Shown here piece after piece: positions 1 through 38,326 of a stretch of DNA of 64,000 nucleotides. Below the pieces are notes generated by a model. The model saw nothing but the letters and a program-made list of their open reading frames with translations, searched no databases and had not been told where the DNA came from. The position numbers and the translations under genes were made by a program. Each line of letters opens with the position of its first letter. Position 1 is the stretch's first letter. This DNA is from Progne subis subis. Its lineage: Eukaryota; Chordata; Aves; Passeriformes; Hirundinidae. Where the stretch lies: NCBI GenBank assembly GCA_022316685.1, contig JAKJHU010000005.1, forward strand, positions 15,168,707 to 15,232,706, read 5' to 3'.

Positions 1-41
1 TTTGTTTTTTTCCATGTAAAGCTCTACTGCTCCTTTTACAC

Positions 42-49
42 TAGCAGCA
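42..49 (-). promoter_or_regulatory. miR-15/16 family 8mer site
   Basis: The minus strand reads TGCTGCTA, a full 8mer match to the miR-15/16/195/497 seed. MYB is a known miR-15a/16 target in human erythroid cells. Confidence 0.6.
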
Positions 50-69
50 TGTCTACACGCTAAGGTCTG

Positions 70-77
70 TAGCAGCA
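70..77 (-). promoter_or_regulatory. second miR-15/16 family 8mer site
   Basis: A second TGCTGCTA on the minus strand, 28 bases from the first. That spacing is in the range where paired sites can act cooperatively. Confidence 0.6.
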
Positions 78-409
78 AAACACAGTATTCATTTGGCATT
101 TACAAAATTAAATTACTGAATAAAAATATAATTTTTCTCATAAATCTATGTTTCATACAGTAATATTTTTTAAAGCAAGCTAATTACCCAACCCCCCCTG
201 CCCCCCCCAGAAACACACAATGTATAATGGCCTAGAACCAAAACAGAAAGGAGTACTTCAAGAGGCATGGATGTTTGAGCATTCACGATCTTGATCAGCT
301 TTCCCCTTTTGCACAGACAAGCGTTTGTAGTAATGCTTTTCACTTCGGTATTTTACACCAATTCATTTTGTTCAGTGATTTAAAATATATCTGTTTGAGT
401 ACCTGCTCT

Positions 410-415
410 TTTATT
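410..415 (-). promoter_or_regulatory. candidate polyadenylation signal (AATAAA)
   Basis: Exact AATAAA on the minus strand about 410 bases after the MYB stop codon, in AT-rich DNA. It is the last exact hexamer before the window edge. Use is unknown. Confidence 0.35.
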
Positions 416-487
416 ATTAAAAAACAAAATTAAAAAAAAAAGAAACAAACTAAACCCCACCCCTGGCTAGCACATCACTGAAATAAC

Positions 488-494
488 AATACTG
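488..494 (-). promoter_or_regulatory. miR-200b/c/429 seed match
   Basis: The minus strand reads CAGTATT, a 7mer match to the miR-200b/200c/429 seed. MYB is a reported target of this family in mammals. A single short match is weak evidence. Confidence 0.35.
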
Positions 495-539
495 GTGTAT
501 TAAGTCTGCTTGATCTCAAAAAGTACAAGAAAAATTATC

Positions 540-545
540 TTTATT
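540..545 (-). promoter_or_regulatory. candidate polyadenylation signal (AATAAA)
   Basis: Exact AATAAA on the minus strand 282 bases after the MYB stop codon. Use would give a short 3' UTR that keeps the miR-150-like site but loses the miR-200-like and miR-15/16-like sites. Whether it is used is unknown. Confidence 0.35.
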
Positions 546-692
546 ATAAGACTGCACTTAAGATCATTAATTACTGATTCAAACTCAATACCTAATAATT
601 TAGGCAAGTATCATTAAAAAAAACACAAACTCTTAAGTTGGGTGAAATCCAACAAGAATATATATGCCGAGTGACTAAATGCACTTTGTGCT

Positions 693-714
693 GCTCCCAA
701 CTGTTGTACCACAA
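693..714 (-). promoter_or_regulatory. miR-150 target site in MYB 3' UTR
   Basis: The plus strand here resembles mature miR-150 itself. Bases 2-9 of the microRNA align with 694-701 and bases 12-19 with 704-711, so the MYB mRNA can pair at 16 of 22 positions with a two-base central mismatch. MYB is the classic miR-150 target in mammals. Seed type is 7mer-m8 with strong 3' supplementary pairing. The mature sequence was recalled from memory. Confidence 0.75.
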
Positions 715-827
715 CAAAGATAGGTTCTTCTCCCATTCATGAAAAGTTCTCATGCAGAGGAACAGGAATTTCCCAGAGGAGGTGAAGTGTTCTCAAAACC
801 ATAATGCTTCTCTGTGCGTCGACCCTT

Positions 828-27649
<26,822 letters not shown>

Positions 27650-27771
27650 CCTCGCACCGGCCGCTGGGGGAGGAGGACGGGGGAGACCGAGCCCGCGCCC
27701 GCCGCCGCACCCTGCTGCCGGGCTGCGCCTGGGCGCTCCGCCGCCGCGCACGGGAGTGCCGAGGAGCCGCG

Positions 27772-27786
27772 GGAGGAGGAGGAGGA
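27772..27786 (+). promoter_or_regulatory. (GGA)5 tract, possible G-quadruplex
   Basis: Five GGA units on the template strand of MYB, about 125 bases upstream of the ATG. GGA repeats in the human MYB promoter fold into an unusual G-quadruplex that affects promoter activity. Confidence 0.55.
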
Positions 27787-27860
27787 AACAGGTTGAGATT
27801 AAAGAGTAAACTCTGTAAACAGAGATGCCATCAAACAAAGGGCCCTTGGACACTCCCCCT

Positions 27861-27870
27861 CCCGCCAAAT
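27861..27870 (-). promoter_or_regulatory. E2F-like site
   Basis: The minus strand reads ATTTGGCGGG, close to the E2F consensus TTTSGCGS. It lies about 215 bases upstream of the MYB ATG. A TTGGCGGGA-type E2F element is a known feature of the mammalian MYB promoter. Confidence 0.5.
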
Positions 27871-27885
27871 CTGGCGCCCCTGCAG

Positions 27886-27897
27886 TGCGCAGGCGCC
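27886..27897. promoter_or_regulatory. NRF-1-like site
   Basis: TGCGCAGGCGCC differs at one core position from the NRF-1 palindrome YGCGCAYGCGCR. It lies directly upstream of the E2F-like site. Such words are common in CpG islands. Confidence 0.3.
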
Positions 27898-28527
27898 TGG
27901 CGGGCCCGGGCCGCGGCGGCGGGGCGCGGGGCGGGCGGACCGGGGCCGCGCGCCCCACGGCGCCCTCCCGCCCCGCCCATCCCGCGCGGCAGCGGCGGGA
28001 GTCCCCGCGCCAGCGCCGCCGCCGCTCCCGCGCCGCGGGCCCTGGACGGCGCGTCCTCCGCCCCCCGTGCCCGCGCCCTGCGGCTGTCGCTGATGGGGCT
28101 GTCGGGCTGGGGGGCGGCCCCTCTCTCCCCGGGCGCGGCGGGCGGGGAAGGGGAGTCTCGCCGCGGGGCGAGAACTCTCGGGCGAGACCCCGCGACCGCC
28201 CCCCGGCCCGCGCAGGTGCCTCCCGCCGACGAGGGGAGGGTGGGCCTTGGCGGGTGCACCTGCTCCGCTCCCTGCGTGGCGTGCGGGCTGCAGCGGCGGC
28301 GGCCTTCGGGGGGCAAACAACCCCCGCCGGCAATAGAAAAGGAACTCGGGGGGAACTCGGAGGCGCCGGGGCTGCCCGGGGCTTGGCTGCGGTTGCCTGG
28401 CCGCGGGGGATTTCTGCTATAGTTCCCCTTGCTGCTGCCCGGCGGTGGATGCCGCCCGCCGCGGCGGCGGCGGGAGGGGCGGCGGGTGTCCGATGAGCTC
28501 CAGAGAACACGTTTTTTGATACAGAAA

Positions 28528-28534
28528 TGAGTCA
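28528..28534. promoter_or_regulatory. AP-1 site (TGAGTCA)
   Basis: Exact TGAGTCA in a short AT-rich gap in the CpG island, about 880 bases upstream of the MYB ATG, followed by AAAATGGCG, a YY1-like word. Function not shown. Confidence 0.35.
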
Positions 28535-28980
28535 GGATGTAAAAAATGGCGAAACATGCAAAGTTCCCAGGCTGCGCTGCTGCTTGAAAAATCATGGCTT
28601 TGCAGCGGTTTCGGCGCACTCGCCCTTTCCTCAAAGGCCCGCGGCTCATCAATGAGCTGCCGACGGGGCGGGCCGGGGCGGCACCGCGGGGCCGCTCCCG
28701 AGCCCGCGGCGCCGCTGCCCGCGGGCCGTAGCGGGCTGCGAGGCGGGGCACAGCCCGCGGGCAGCCCCGCACCGCCCCGCCGCGCCGCCTCGCTCCCCGC
28801 GGCTCCCCCGCAACGCGGGTCAGCGGCTGGGATGGACACGCAGCCGGGACTGTGTCCCCGAGCGGACACATCAGCCCTTGGGATCGCACCTCGTGCTGCA
28901 TTAGCCGGAGGGTGCGCGCCGCTCCTGTTTTGCCCTACCCGAGCCTCCGGTAGGAGGTGCCGTGCCTGCGGGGCTCTGTT

Positions 28981-31900
28981 TGCCTCCCTGTAAAATGGGT
29001 CTGCTGCCCCGGGAACTAGAGTTAGTGCAGAGCGAAGGGGCTTTGTACAGTGCCGTGTCTGCAAAGCATTTCTCTGCGAGGAAGTGGGGGGAATGCTAAT
29101 AATTAGCATTATTAATGCTAACCTGGAAAATTGAAGGCTAATTCAGTTCCGTTCTACACCTTTGTGTAAAATGCATTTTGGCGTTAGCAGAGAACAAGGA
29201 TCCGTTGGATTTTTAAGTTGTTTTGTAGTTTGGGTTTGGGTTTTTTTTTTCCCGGTAAATATGTATTTGGGCAATGAAGGAAATCAGGAAGCCATAGAAA
29301 ATACAGAAGGATGTTTTAGTGTCCACGATGTTGCCAGGTGTTTGGTATATTACTGCTGCAAAACCAAAACTGATGATAAGCCACAGGAGTGTAAATTTTG
29401 TGCACGTAAAATGTTCTGGGACCCTTTACAGAAAGTTATTTAGAAGTAAGAGAGTTTTCTGAGTACTGCTCCCACAGTGAGTGTTGCTTACATACACAGA
29501 AGGCCCAGAGCTGGGCCTGTCATCAGTGCAGCTGTAAGGATATGACAGGATTCACTGGATCTACTGTTGAGGGTATGTACTACTTCTCTGTGACTGAAAA
29601 TGCATGTTCACTGAAATGGTGTGGTCATTTTGCCTATAGTATCCCAGAGAGGTACAAACAAAACTGTGCAAGGTTATCTCTTCCTTCTCCTGCAGGAAAC
29701 ACTTGCGCTTATTGATTTTTGCAAATAATTCAGTGTTAACTGAGATAAATCCAACATATTCCTGATTTGGATGTAAATTTGCTGAATAAATGCAAAGAAT
29801 GTCTATTATTGCTCTCAAGAGAGTTTTTAATATGCACAATTTTCTTCTGACAGTTTTTTTGCAAGACTACGTATCTTTTCCAGTGATTCTGAAGAAACCC
29901 ATTTTTTCATCCCAAACTGAAAAAATAATCCACTACATTCGGTTTATAAGATTACATAAAATTGCAAATAAAACTCATCTTAATGTGTTCAAAACAGAGA
30001 GGGAAATGACTCCTCTGCTCCAGGTTTAAAGATCAATCTTCTAAAAATCGCTCTGCATATTATAAACCCCACTAAAATCAGTATGGTGTATGCATGCACT
30101 CCGCTGATGTTGCTTCATTCTTAATGTTTAAAATTTAGCTAGAAACAAGCCACAACTCTACCAGTTTTGCTTTATTTCCCGAGCATCTGTAGCCTGGGGG
30201 ATTTTGATGTGTGAGGGTTATTTATAATGTATTCTTGCCAAAGCCGAAAAGAAAAAGAAATCACCCTTCTACATCTCAACTTAGATATTATATGCTTTAA
30301 ATGTGAAGTAGCAGACTTCTTCTTACATTACCCTTCCAACTTCATTAATTAGTGATCTCTCTGAGCCTATTTATAGTAATTGCATCAACTGACAGCGTAA
30401 TTGTAAACAGCATAACTGCAAACAGCGTAACTGCATGTTCTGGAGATAATTTTTTCTTACACAAATTATGTAAGTCATTTAATAAAAGTAATTATATAAA
30501 TGGTAAGTACAAGTTGAACTACTTGTTTTCCTGCACCTCCACTACAAACATAAACCTCAAGATGAAGTTGAAAAGCACGAGGAGAAAGTTTCAAGAATCC
30601 TGGTTAAACATCAGATCCGAGCTGTGTTGTCTCCTTCCTTACTGCTTTCCTGTTGCAATCTCCTGTTTGGCTGGCATGACCTGGGCTGAGTCGCCACCGT
30701 CAGTTAACTAGGCATAACCAAAGAAAAGGAATCCTGAAGGAAGTTCAGCTGTGACAAGAACAGTAAGTCTGAGCATCAGGATCTTTCCAAATGTAGAGGG
30801 AGATAGTGGCGTACTTTTTTTTAGACTTTGGAAAATCTCAGCAGCAGTTTCTACCTACGTGTTCCTATTTTTTCTGCGTTTGTCACAGAATCTGCAAGGA
30901 ATACTGTGAAATCAGTGTCTAACAACTTGTATGATCACGTGGTTTTTTCCTATCAAAAGTTTTATAAATTGCCTCCTTTCCCTCTGGTGCAAATATATCT
31001 TAGAATTCCAGAAGCATTTTTATAAATGTATGTTTATGTGTGCTTTTTTGTTTACTTTCTGCATTTCTTTCAGCCTGTGTATCAAAAAACAAGCAACTTT
31101 CACTTTTTTAGTTTCACTTTTAGACTGTAGTTACAGTAAAGTTTCAAATGCAGTTGTGGCATTTTTATATTTGAACATCAGGTGAATTTTGTTATTTGGG
31201 AAAAAAATGTTTTTAATAAATATTGTTAACACATCTGAATCAAAATAAAATTGTATGTTTTCCTATGATGTAGACTTCCTCACAAGTTCCTCATAAAAGG
31301 AGATAAGATTGATTAAAAGTTTGGGGGAAAGAGGCAGGAGACCAGGGTTTAATGCCTCTTTATCATGTATCAAGTCATTTAGAGCCAGCTATTTAGGCAC
31401 ATTCCCCTCCCTGTGGATACAAATTATGTCCAACAACGTGCATTAACATTTTTGTTCCAATAGCCCGTTCAGCGTGTGAGGGCCAGGCCGGTGTCTTCCT
31501 GAGGGATGCGTGCCTCAGAGGTAGCTGGATATGTTACCACTCAGATTTGCACGTGTGCCGGAAATCCAAGAACAGCAAACACTTAGGTGTGAGTGGCAGC
31601 CACCTCTCCTGCTGAAAATGGGCATAGCCTGGTCCTGGGAAAGGCCGAGACGGATGGCAACAGATGCGGGCCAGCAGGAGATGCTGCTACCTCCACACCA
31701 TCACCGCCGCGTTTTCTGGCAGCCAGGCTGGAAAGCCAGAGACAGGGTAGGAACCTGACCAGAAACTTTCAGCTGCTGGCAACAAGATCTCTGCTAGGAT
31801 ATGCATCCCTGTGCTTAGAGAAAGAAGAGGTGCTCTTCTGGCTCCTACTCCAGCAGGGTAGATGGTGTAGCCTAGATCTTTAAGTCTGTACATCTGGTTT

Positions 31901-34900
31901 TTGCACGTGAAGGTTTAGAGCCCTCTAGACCACTGTTACCTTAGATTACAGCAGGGCGCCTGCACTGAAAATCCAATGTGTTCTGGTGTACAACAGAAAT
32001 AAGATAGCAATGGTTCAGACTTACCAGTTTATTACATTATATCTTCTTTATTCATTTTGAAAGTATAGTTGACCTTAGGTCAAGTAGCAATAAGAATTCA
32101 ATGATAAGGTGAAACTGAATCAATAGAAATTTTATAGAACTTGATGAAATTAGGATCTTGAGTGAGGAAGCAAACGTAAACCTTACACTTCAGCAGAGGC
32201 TCTTTTTTGTGGTAAACCTCTCTTTGTTTGTGTATGGCTTGGAAGGATAGTAATGCCTGAGGCCTTCCAACTGCAAAAATAGCTTACTATAGGAACTGAA
32301 CATATGTTGTGCAAAAGCTGTTTTTTCATTTGTTCTGAAACAGCGCGGTACAGTAGGTGCAAATGGAGGCTTAGGGCAAGTGGCACCAGATCTCTGGACA
32401 CCAGCAGAACCCCACGTCCAGTTGGCTGCCCAAGCACGGTGGGCTCAGTGGTGTTCCAAACACAGGGCCTCCTCTGAAAACTAGCCTTTCCATGTAATGC
32501 CCTACATCATCACACAGAACAGTCTAATTTCTTTTTAAAATGAAGTACTAACAATATGAAGCATTCACGGCACATATTGCAGCTTCATCTTTTTAACCTG
32601 CAGCAGAGTGCTGACATTGAAAGTGATAGAAAATTTGTGAAATGGTGGAGTATTGACGTTGTATGTTACCAGAATACCTGGGGAAATACAGGCTTTCCAA
32701 CTACTTTTATCACACACGAGACTGTGTGATTTTTAACTTCATTTTATTGCTAGCAACTACCACTTGAAAGGCCATCATGATGTTTATTGATTTTTTTAAT
32801 ATAAAATATGATGTGATAAAAATGTTAGACAAATTTGATTAATAACAGAGGAGAGGACAAATAAGTGTAAACACAGGCAAATAAGCTTATTTCCTTAAAT
32901 GATTCCTTTAAGCACACTAATATGTCAAGGAACAGCACTATGCGTTTCAAAATGATGAAGTAAACCCTATTCACAAAAGAAGTGATTTGCTCTATGTACA
33001 TGTTTACCTACAAGGGTGTGGTTACTATAATGTATGCCTGGCTGGCGAGCAGAGAGGCTTTTGTTCCGTGCTTGCTTTTAAAAGTGTCCTCTGCGGGAGG
33101 TGCACCTTTGCACCGGTTTAGCAGAGAATTCCGTCTGTTCCCTCTCTCCCATTTTTGCTCTTGTAAATGCAAAGCAGCTCCAGCAAAGTTTCTTAAGGTT
33201 CTATAGATATACCTGGCTGTACCTGAAAGCAGAGCTTAATCTATAAACTGTAGCACTGCAGCTGAGAGTAAACACATGTACATGATTTTAGCCACTTATT
33301 TGTGCTAAATAAAATATTGTGCTAGATGCAGAACATAACAAGATCCTACAGACACCAGCTGTTTACATTTAGCCTTTTTTTTTCACTGTCATGCAGATGG
33401 AAAGGCCTGGTTCCCCATTACAGGAGTCTTTGTTCCCTCTTGTTCTATTGACTGGATAAATTGGAAGAAAATACAAGGTGATTTACACCAGCTTAAATAA
33501 GGCATGGGCAGACTCTTGTCAAGTCCGTTGTCTCTAAAATTCATTAATTTCTCCTCTTACTGGAAGATATGAAAAAGAGATTTGTCTCCTTCTGTAGTTT
33601 TAACTTGCAGGTTGCAGTTATTTCTTACTTGTTTTCTTTTAGATGTTAACCCATTGTTAATCTCATTTTTTGGATTTGTGATGGACACCTACACTTCTCA
33701 CACAAAGCCCTATTTCCCATGTAGTCTGTTACCTTATTAAAATATTTTGCATTTTATATGCTTATAATCTTGCCCCTTTCAGACCTTCTCCCATCATTTA
33801 ACTGACTGAGTACTGTAAAGTGGAATCAATCTCTTCTTTTTCAACTCTCCTACACACTTACTCTATTGCTGTGGCAGACTACTGTAGGCTAGCTACTAAA
33901 GCTTTTTATTTTCCCCACATCTGTTTTACATCCTCAGGCCCTGTGTCACTCCTTTCTGTATTAGTCAGCAGGAGGTGCCAAAATATTGGCAAGAAAAGTA
34001 ATTTTTTCAGGCCAAGACAGAATTAATCACCTCCATTTCTGTATCTTACAACCCTTGTTACTCACTGCTGCTTAAGAGGTAGTCAAATTATGTTTGCAGT
34101 AAAGCTGTGTATACAAATACCGCAGTGCTCCTTCCTCTCTTCCTTGTGCCCAAAATGCAGGCCATTCCTTGTGCTGCCATGTAATTCCATGTAGTTACTC
34201 CTGTATCACACTATCACACTCCTGTAGCACACTAAGCAAGACCAAGTGGTTGGATAGCTGATTGCTATCACTTCGATTACTTTGAAGAAACCACTATGTT
34301 ATTACTAAGTATTTGTGTCCGAGTTTGGGTACGAACTTTGAAAATGTGTTCACTAAATATTTTTTAGCAATAATTCTTCAAACTGCATGTTTACATGCGC
34401 TGTTTTTTCAGCACTGGAAATAACTTCTGCGACCTGCAAAAATATTTCCCAAGGTGTCTTGTAAACATCACTTGACAACATCAGGCAACTTGTGGTTTGA
34501 GAGCTCAACCAGATAGGAAAAGGATAGTCGAAAATATTGAAAAAAGCTTGTGCTCAGCTTCTTGAAGAGAGAGCACCTCAGCAGTGCTGGGTGCTTAGTT
34601 TTCTTCAGGGATTTGAACTTTTATAGGGTTTACGTGGCAAAATTATCTGGAAAATTATCCTCGGTGGCTAATTATAAAATGGAGAAGGTTTAGTGGACAA
34701 ATAAAGAAAGAGATTAGAACACCAGGTCTGTGGCCAGAGTGATTTGCTGGCAGTGCTTGGCTTTGGGTCCTCTGCTGTGCAGTAACTACGAAGATAAATT
34801 GTGAAAATGAAATCAGCTTTGAAAGGCAGGTGTCAAAGTGGAATTTTCTGTGCTTTCCTTTACTTCTCCCTTTAGTGAAGCCTGGTGAGTTATATAGAAA

Positions 34901-35700
34901 ATGATACTTGGAAGACTCTTTCATACATTTCTTATTTAGGTAACCTGTTTTTTTTCTGTGCACTCTCTCACACGTGTAAAAGAAGCCATTAACTTTTGCA
35001 TTCACCTTTCCAGTGCTTTCATTGCTTTCATTACTAATGACTGCACTTTCTGGACATGATGGTGTTTCTATCCCTATTCTTTAATGTTTTATTACTTCTG
35101 TTTTGTGCTTCCCATATGTTTCCGGGGAGAATTCCCTCCTTTCTTTTACTTGTCTTGTTTCTGCTTGCTCTTTCTGTGTATGCCAATTAATAATGAAGGC
35201 TGTGTCTGTGCTTCCCCTCCCTATGGCACAATGTGGTTTTCCCTAGCTCTCACTTTTTGTGAAAAGTAGGCCATCTACTGTTGCTTTCTAGTATGGATTA
35301 CAGATCCCTCAGCAAATGGCCATGCCATGTATATAGCTCCAAACTGGACTTCACAAGTGCCTATTCTCCTGTTAGTTGGCACTTCTTATTTTGCAGGCAT
35401 ATTGTGATGTAATCGTTTTAATAGCAAAGTGAAATTTTTTTTTTTCCTTTTTTTTTTTTTTTTAAATAGTAACCAATATAATTGGTTCATGTTCATCTGC
35501 CATAAACCAAGTTTTTTATTTTGTAATCTAAATAATATTCAGTGTTCTGGTTTGCTAATCTAAAACTTTTCCTCAAATGAACATTTTTCATAGTTATGCA
35601 TCAAGCACCTTTCCCCTTTCCCATCTCCACTGAAGTTAGAGGGCAAGAGATGACCACCTATTGATTTAGGCAGCTATTAGTGACAGTTTTTGTCAGTTTA
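28981..35700. other. intergenic DNA upstream of MYB, proximal part
   Basis: No coding gene supported. It holds a palindromic homeodomain/POU-like cluster at 29092-29121, a three-unit 15-bp array with Myb sites at 30391-30435, an AGATAAG GATA-factor word at 31301-31307, and a GC-richer patch at about 31440-31760. The remainder is AT-rich and featureless to my eye. Confidence 0.8.
30391..30435 (+). repeat. 15-bp tandem array with Myb recognition elements
   Basis: Three exact-length 15-base units: GACAGCGTAATTGTA, AACAGCATAACTGCA and AACAGCGTAACTGCA. The second and third contain TAACTG, which fits the Myb consensus YAAC(G/T)G; the first has the variant TAATTG. It lies about 2.7 kb upstream of the MYB ATG. 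Confidence 0.75.
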
Positions 35701-35717
35701 GCACAGCTTTGTTGAGG

Positions 35718-35880
35718 GGTGTGTGTGTGTGTGTGGTGTGGTGTTTTAGTTTGTTTGTTTGTTTGGTTTTTTGTGTGGTTTTTTGGGTTTTTTTGTGTTT
35801 AGGTGTTTGGGGGTGTTTTTTTTTTGTGGGGTTTTTTTTTGTTTGTTTGTTTGTTTTTGTTTTGTTTTGTTTTGTTTTTC
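35718..35880 (+). repeat. GT and GTTT low-complexity block
   Basis: A GT dinucleotide run passes into GTTT, GGTTTTTT and GTTTT units over about 160 bases. The open frames across it are composition artefacts. Confidence 0.9.
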
Positions 35881-37713
35881 CCCCTTGTGTGGTTTTGAAC
35901 AGAAAAGTGACTTTAAAAATTGAATTTTGGTAGTACACATTCTCCATATGTCTTCTGAGTCATATCTGGATAGTACACTGACGAAAACAAGCTTCAGTGT
36001 TGTCAGCACTGTAGAACACAAAGAACCTTGAAAGGGGAGCTTGCCCATCATAAGCCTATTATACCACCAGGTCTGCAGTTGGGTTCTGATTCCTCAGCTG
36101 TTTTTGGAGATGCTACTCTTTAAACTCTTTAGAATAAGAGAGAGGCAGTCTTCCACTGTGTGCAATTGCTGTGCAAAAGAAAAGGAAAAATAAAGTAGGC
36201 AAAGGCATCTTTAGTAGCTCTGAGAATGATAAAATTAGGTAACTCCTTAGTGATTTGTGGGTAGAAAGTTAAGACAAGTGGATACAACTCACTTTTCTTA
36301 CACAACACAATTAGGGAACCAGCTAAATGGCTGAGGGGTTCATTTGAATAAATAAAGCATCTGTCCTTGCTGATCTATCACTTGTCAGATGATGTTTCAA
36401 TTTGATGAGGAGGCCAATAACTGCTTATGGCCCTGCTCTCTGCTCAGATACAACTGGAGAGCAGGACTCAGCTCTTAGGATGAGGCACTGGAATTCAACA
36501 CCAGCTAAGTGCCACTATGGAGCTGCGATAAATGACACGTAGGAGCTATCTGATTACCCTGGAAGGGACATTAAAATTAACCTCAGATGCCCTAAATCTC
36601 AGTGTTGAAAGCTAACACACAGACACGAATTCTTTCTTCCCAGGAGCCAGTGCCGTCTAGAGGTGGAGAAAGAAGTTGAAGGCATTTACTCTGTGTTAGA
36701 AGAGATCTTAGTCTAGATGAGTTTGGACATAACTGAGAAACATTTTTAATGTTTCCAGTATAAATGATTAAGTATTCAGTGACAATGCCTAAATGGTCCA
36801 TCTCTAGTTTTCAGACTTAGTCAAATGAATGTCATGGGCTTATTACAGGAGCTGCTTCTTCAGACTGTTTTAAACAGAGGCATAAATCCCATACCAGTTC
36901 ATGCTGTTCAAATTAAACAGATTTGACTGAAGCAACTACACATTAAACCTATTTTTACACTATCAGAGGTTGCTTTGGTGTCAAATCATGTGATTTTTTT
37001 TAACCTCAGATACCTCTTTGCAAGAAATACAAGCAATGTTGCTGTTTCTGTTAAATATACAGTTTCAGGTACTCCTGATAATAACAGACTTCAGCATTTT
37101 TTGTAGAAAAGTACTCATATGATTTTGCTGAAACAACTTGTTTTTGCTCCTCACCTAAATTCTCATCTAAGTGTTTCAGGAACAGCTAGACATTGTCAAC
37201 GTGGTCTGAACAGCCTCTATCTTCCGTAAACAGTAGGTCGATACATAGAGCTTCTTCAAGTGTCAGTCACTGAGATGGCAAGTGCTTCTCTGTGAAGTCT
37301 GTTTTATTTAGCTGACATAACAGGAGCTGATCTGTACATAACTGTGCCAAGGAAGGATCATCTTGTCTGCACATTTCTTCCAGTCTCTGCCTTTGCTTCA
37401 GGATATTGAGGGCTGGTGATAATGCAGTAGAAATTATATCTTGCCAAAAAAGCTTTGAAACCTTGCCCTGTAAACCCTGGCCTTTTTTTTTTTTTTTTTC
37501 CTCCAGTAATAGTTCCTCTGGAATTCCCCAGTAAGGAAACATACTCTTAACCTTCCTAGTGACATTTTAGTTGTACTTGACAATCACACAGTTCATAAGT
37601 GTTTTGGCTAATATTCTAGCCCAGCTGGCTATTTCTCTCCCTCTAGCGCACAAAGATTGATATCCACCTTTCTAGTCTCCCTCAGACAAAGCTGGTATTA
37701 TCAGAAAATCACC

Positions 37714-37747
37714 TTTTTTTTTTTTTTTTCTTTTTTTTTTTTTTTTT
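37714..37747. repeat. T-rich run
   Basis: About 33 T interrupted by a single C. Confidence 0.9.
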
Positions 37748-38265
37748 CCCTGCCTTACTGAAGTGTCAGAATTCAGAGATTCTCGTGCCTTTTTTTTTTA
37801 CGTGCTGTAGGCCACTCTAGAAATAGTGAGGTTTTCAGCAGTTTCTGAAGGCCTCAGGGCCATCCTGTCTTCTATTTTCAGCTTCCTCTGCAGGGTTTAG
37901 GGATTACCTTATACCTAGAAAAAATATGCTTTTTTTTCCCTTGAAGTTAGCAATTCACTACTGTTTGAAAAGGCAGGCATGACTGTTTATTCTGTAAGGT
38001 ACTGGTCAGGCAAATGTAGTTCTGTTGGTTTTGACTTTCTCGAAGATCAATGGCCTGTAGAGTTCCCTGACCCTATGGTGACTCTGCTTTCTTCCACAGC
38101 ATAAACATATTAAGATTTTTGTTTCTGTAGCTGGGTGACAGGTTGGGATATACATTGTTATCAAATCTTTCCACAAGAAAAGCTTTGGAGTAATTTAGCC
38201 CAATACTATATTAACAGAAATTTGTGTAAGGAACCAGCCACAAAAGCTTCACATGATTTCATACA

Positions 38266-38326
38266 AGAGAAGAAAGGAAGAAAGAAAGAAAGAAAGAAAG
38301 GAAGAAAGAAAGAAAGAAGGAAAGAG
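38266..38326 (+). repeat. GAAA/GGAA microsatellite
   Basis: About 60 bases of GAAA units with several GGAA variants. Purine-only on the plus strand. Confidence 0.92.

Larger units (their letters stand above)
1..827 (-). other. MYB: MYB 3' UTR, probably incomplete at the window edge
   Basis: AT-rich sequence after the stop codon, without further conserved coding potential. AATAAA hexamers on the minus strand lie at 540-545 and 410-415. Sites matching microRNAs known to target MYB lie beyond them, near positions 42-77, so the main UTR probably extends past position 1. No definite poly(A) site can be fixed. Confidence 0.85.
27650..27900 (-). promoter_or_regulatory. MYB: MYB core promoter and 5' UTR region
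   Basis: GC-rich, with no TATA box at a usual distance from an obvious start. Going upstream from the ATG it carries two G-rich GGA tracts on the template strand, an AT-richer patch (27795-27840), an E2F-like ATTTGGCGGG and an NRF-1-like palindrome. This arrangement resembles the mammalian TATA-less MYB promoter. The transcription start is not determined. Confidence 0.65.

Noticed and set aside
27650..28510. Open frame of about 287 codons upstream of, and in frame with, the MYB ATG, suggesting an N-terminal extension.
   Set aside because: It contains no ATG upstream of the MYB start; the apparent start is GTG. Stop codons are scarce in this CpG island on both strands, and the composition is unlike protein.
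27831..28901. 356-codon minus-strand frame in the CpG island, and several 150-220-codon frames on both strands around it.
   Set aside because: All overlap each other in different frames, are Arg/Pro/Ala/Gly-rich, lack known motifs and coincide exactly with the CpG island. They are composition artefacts.
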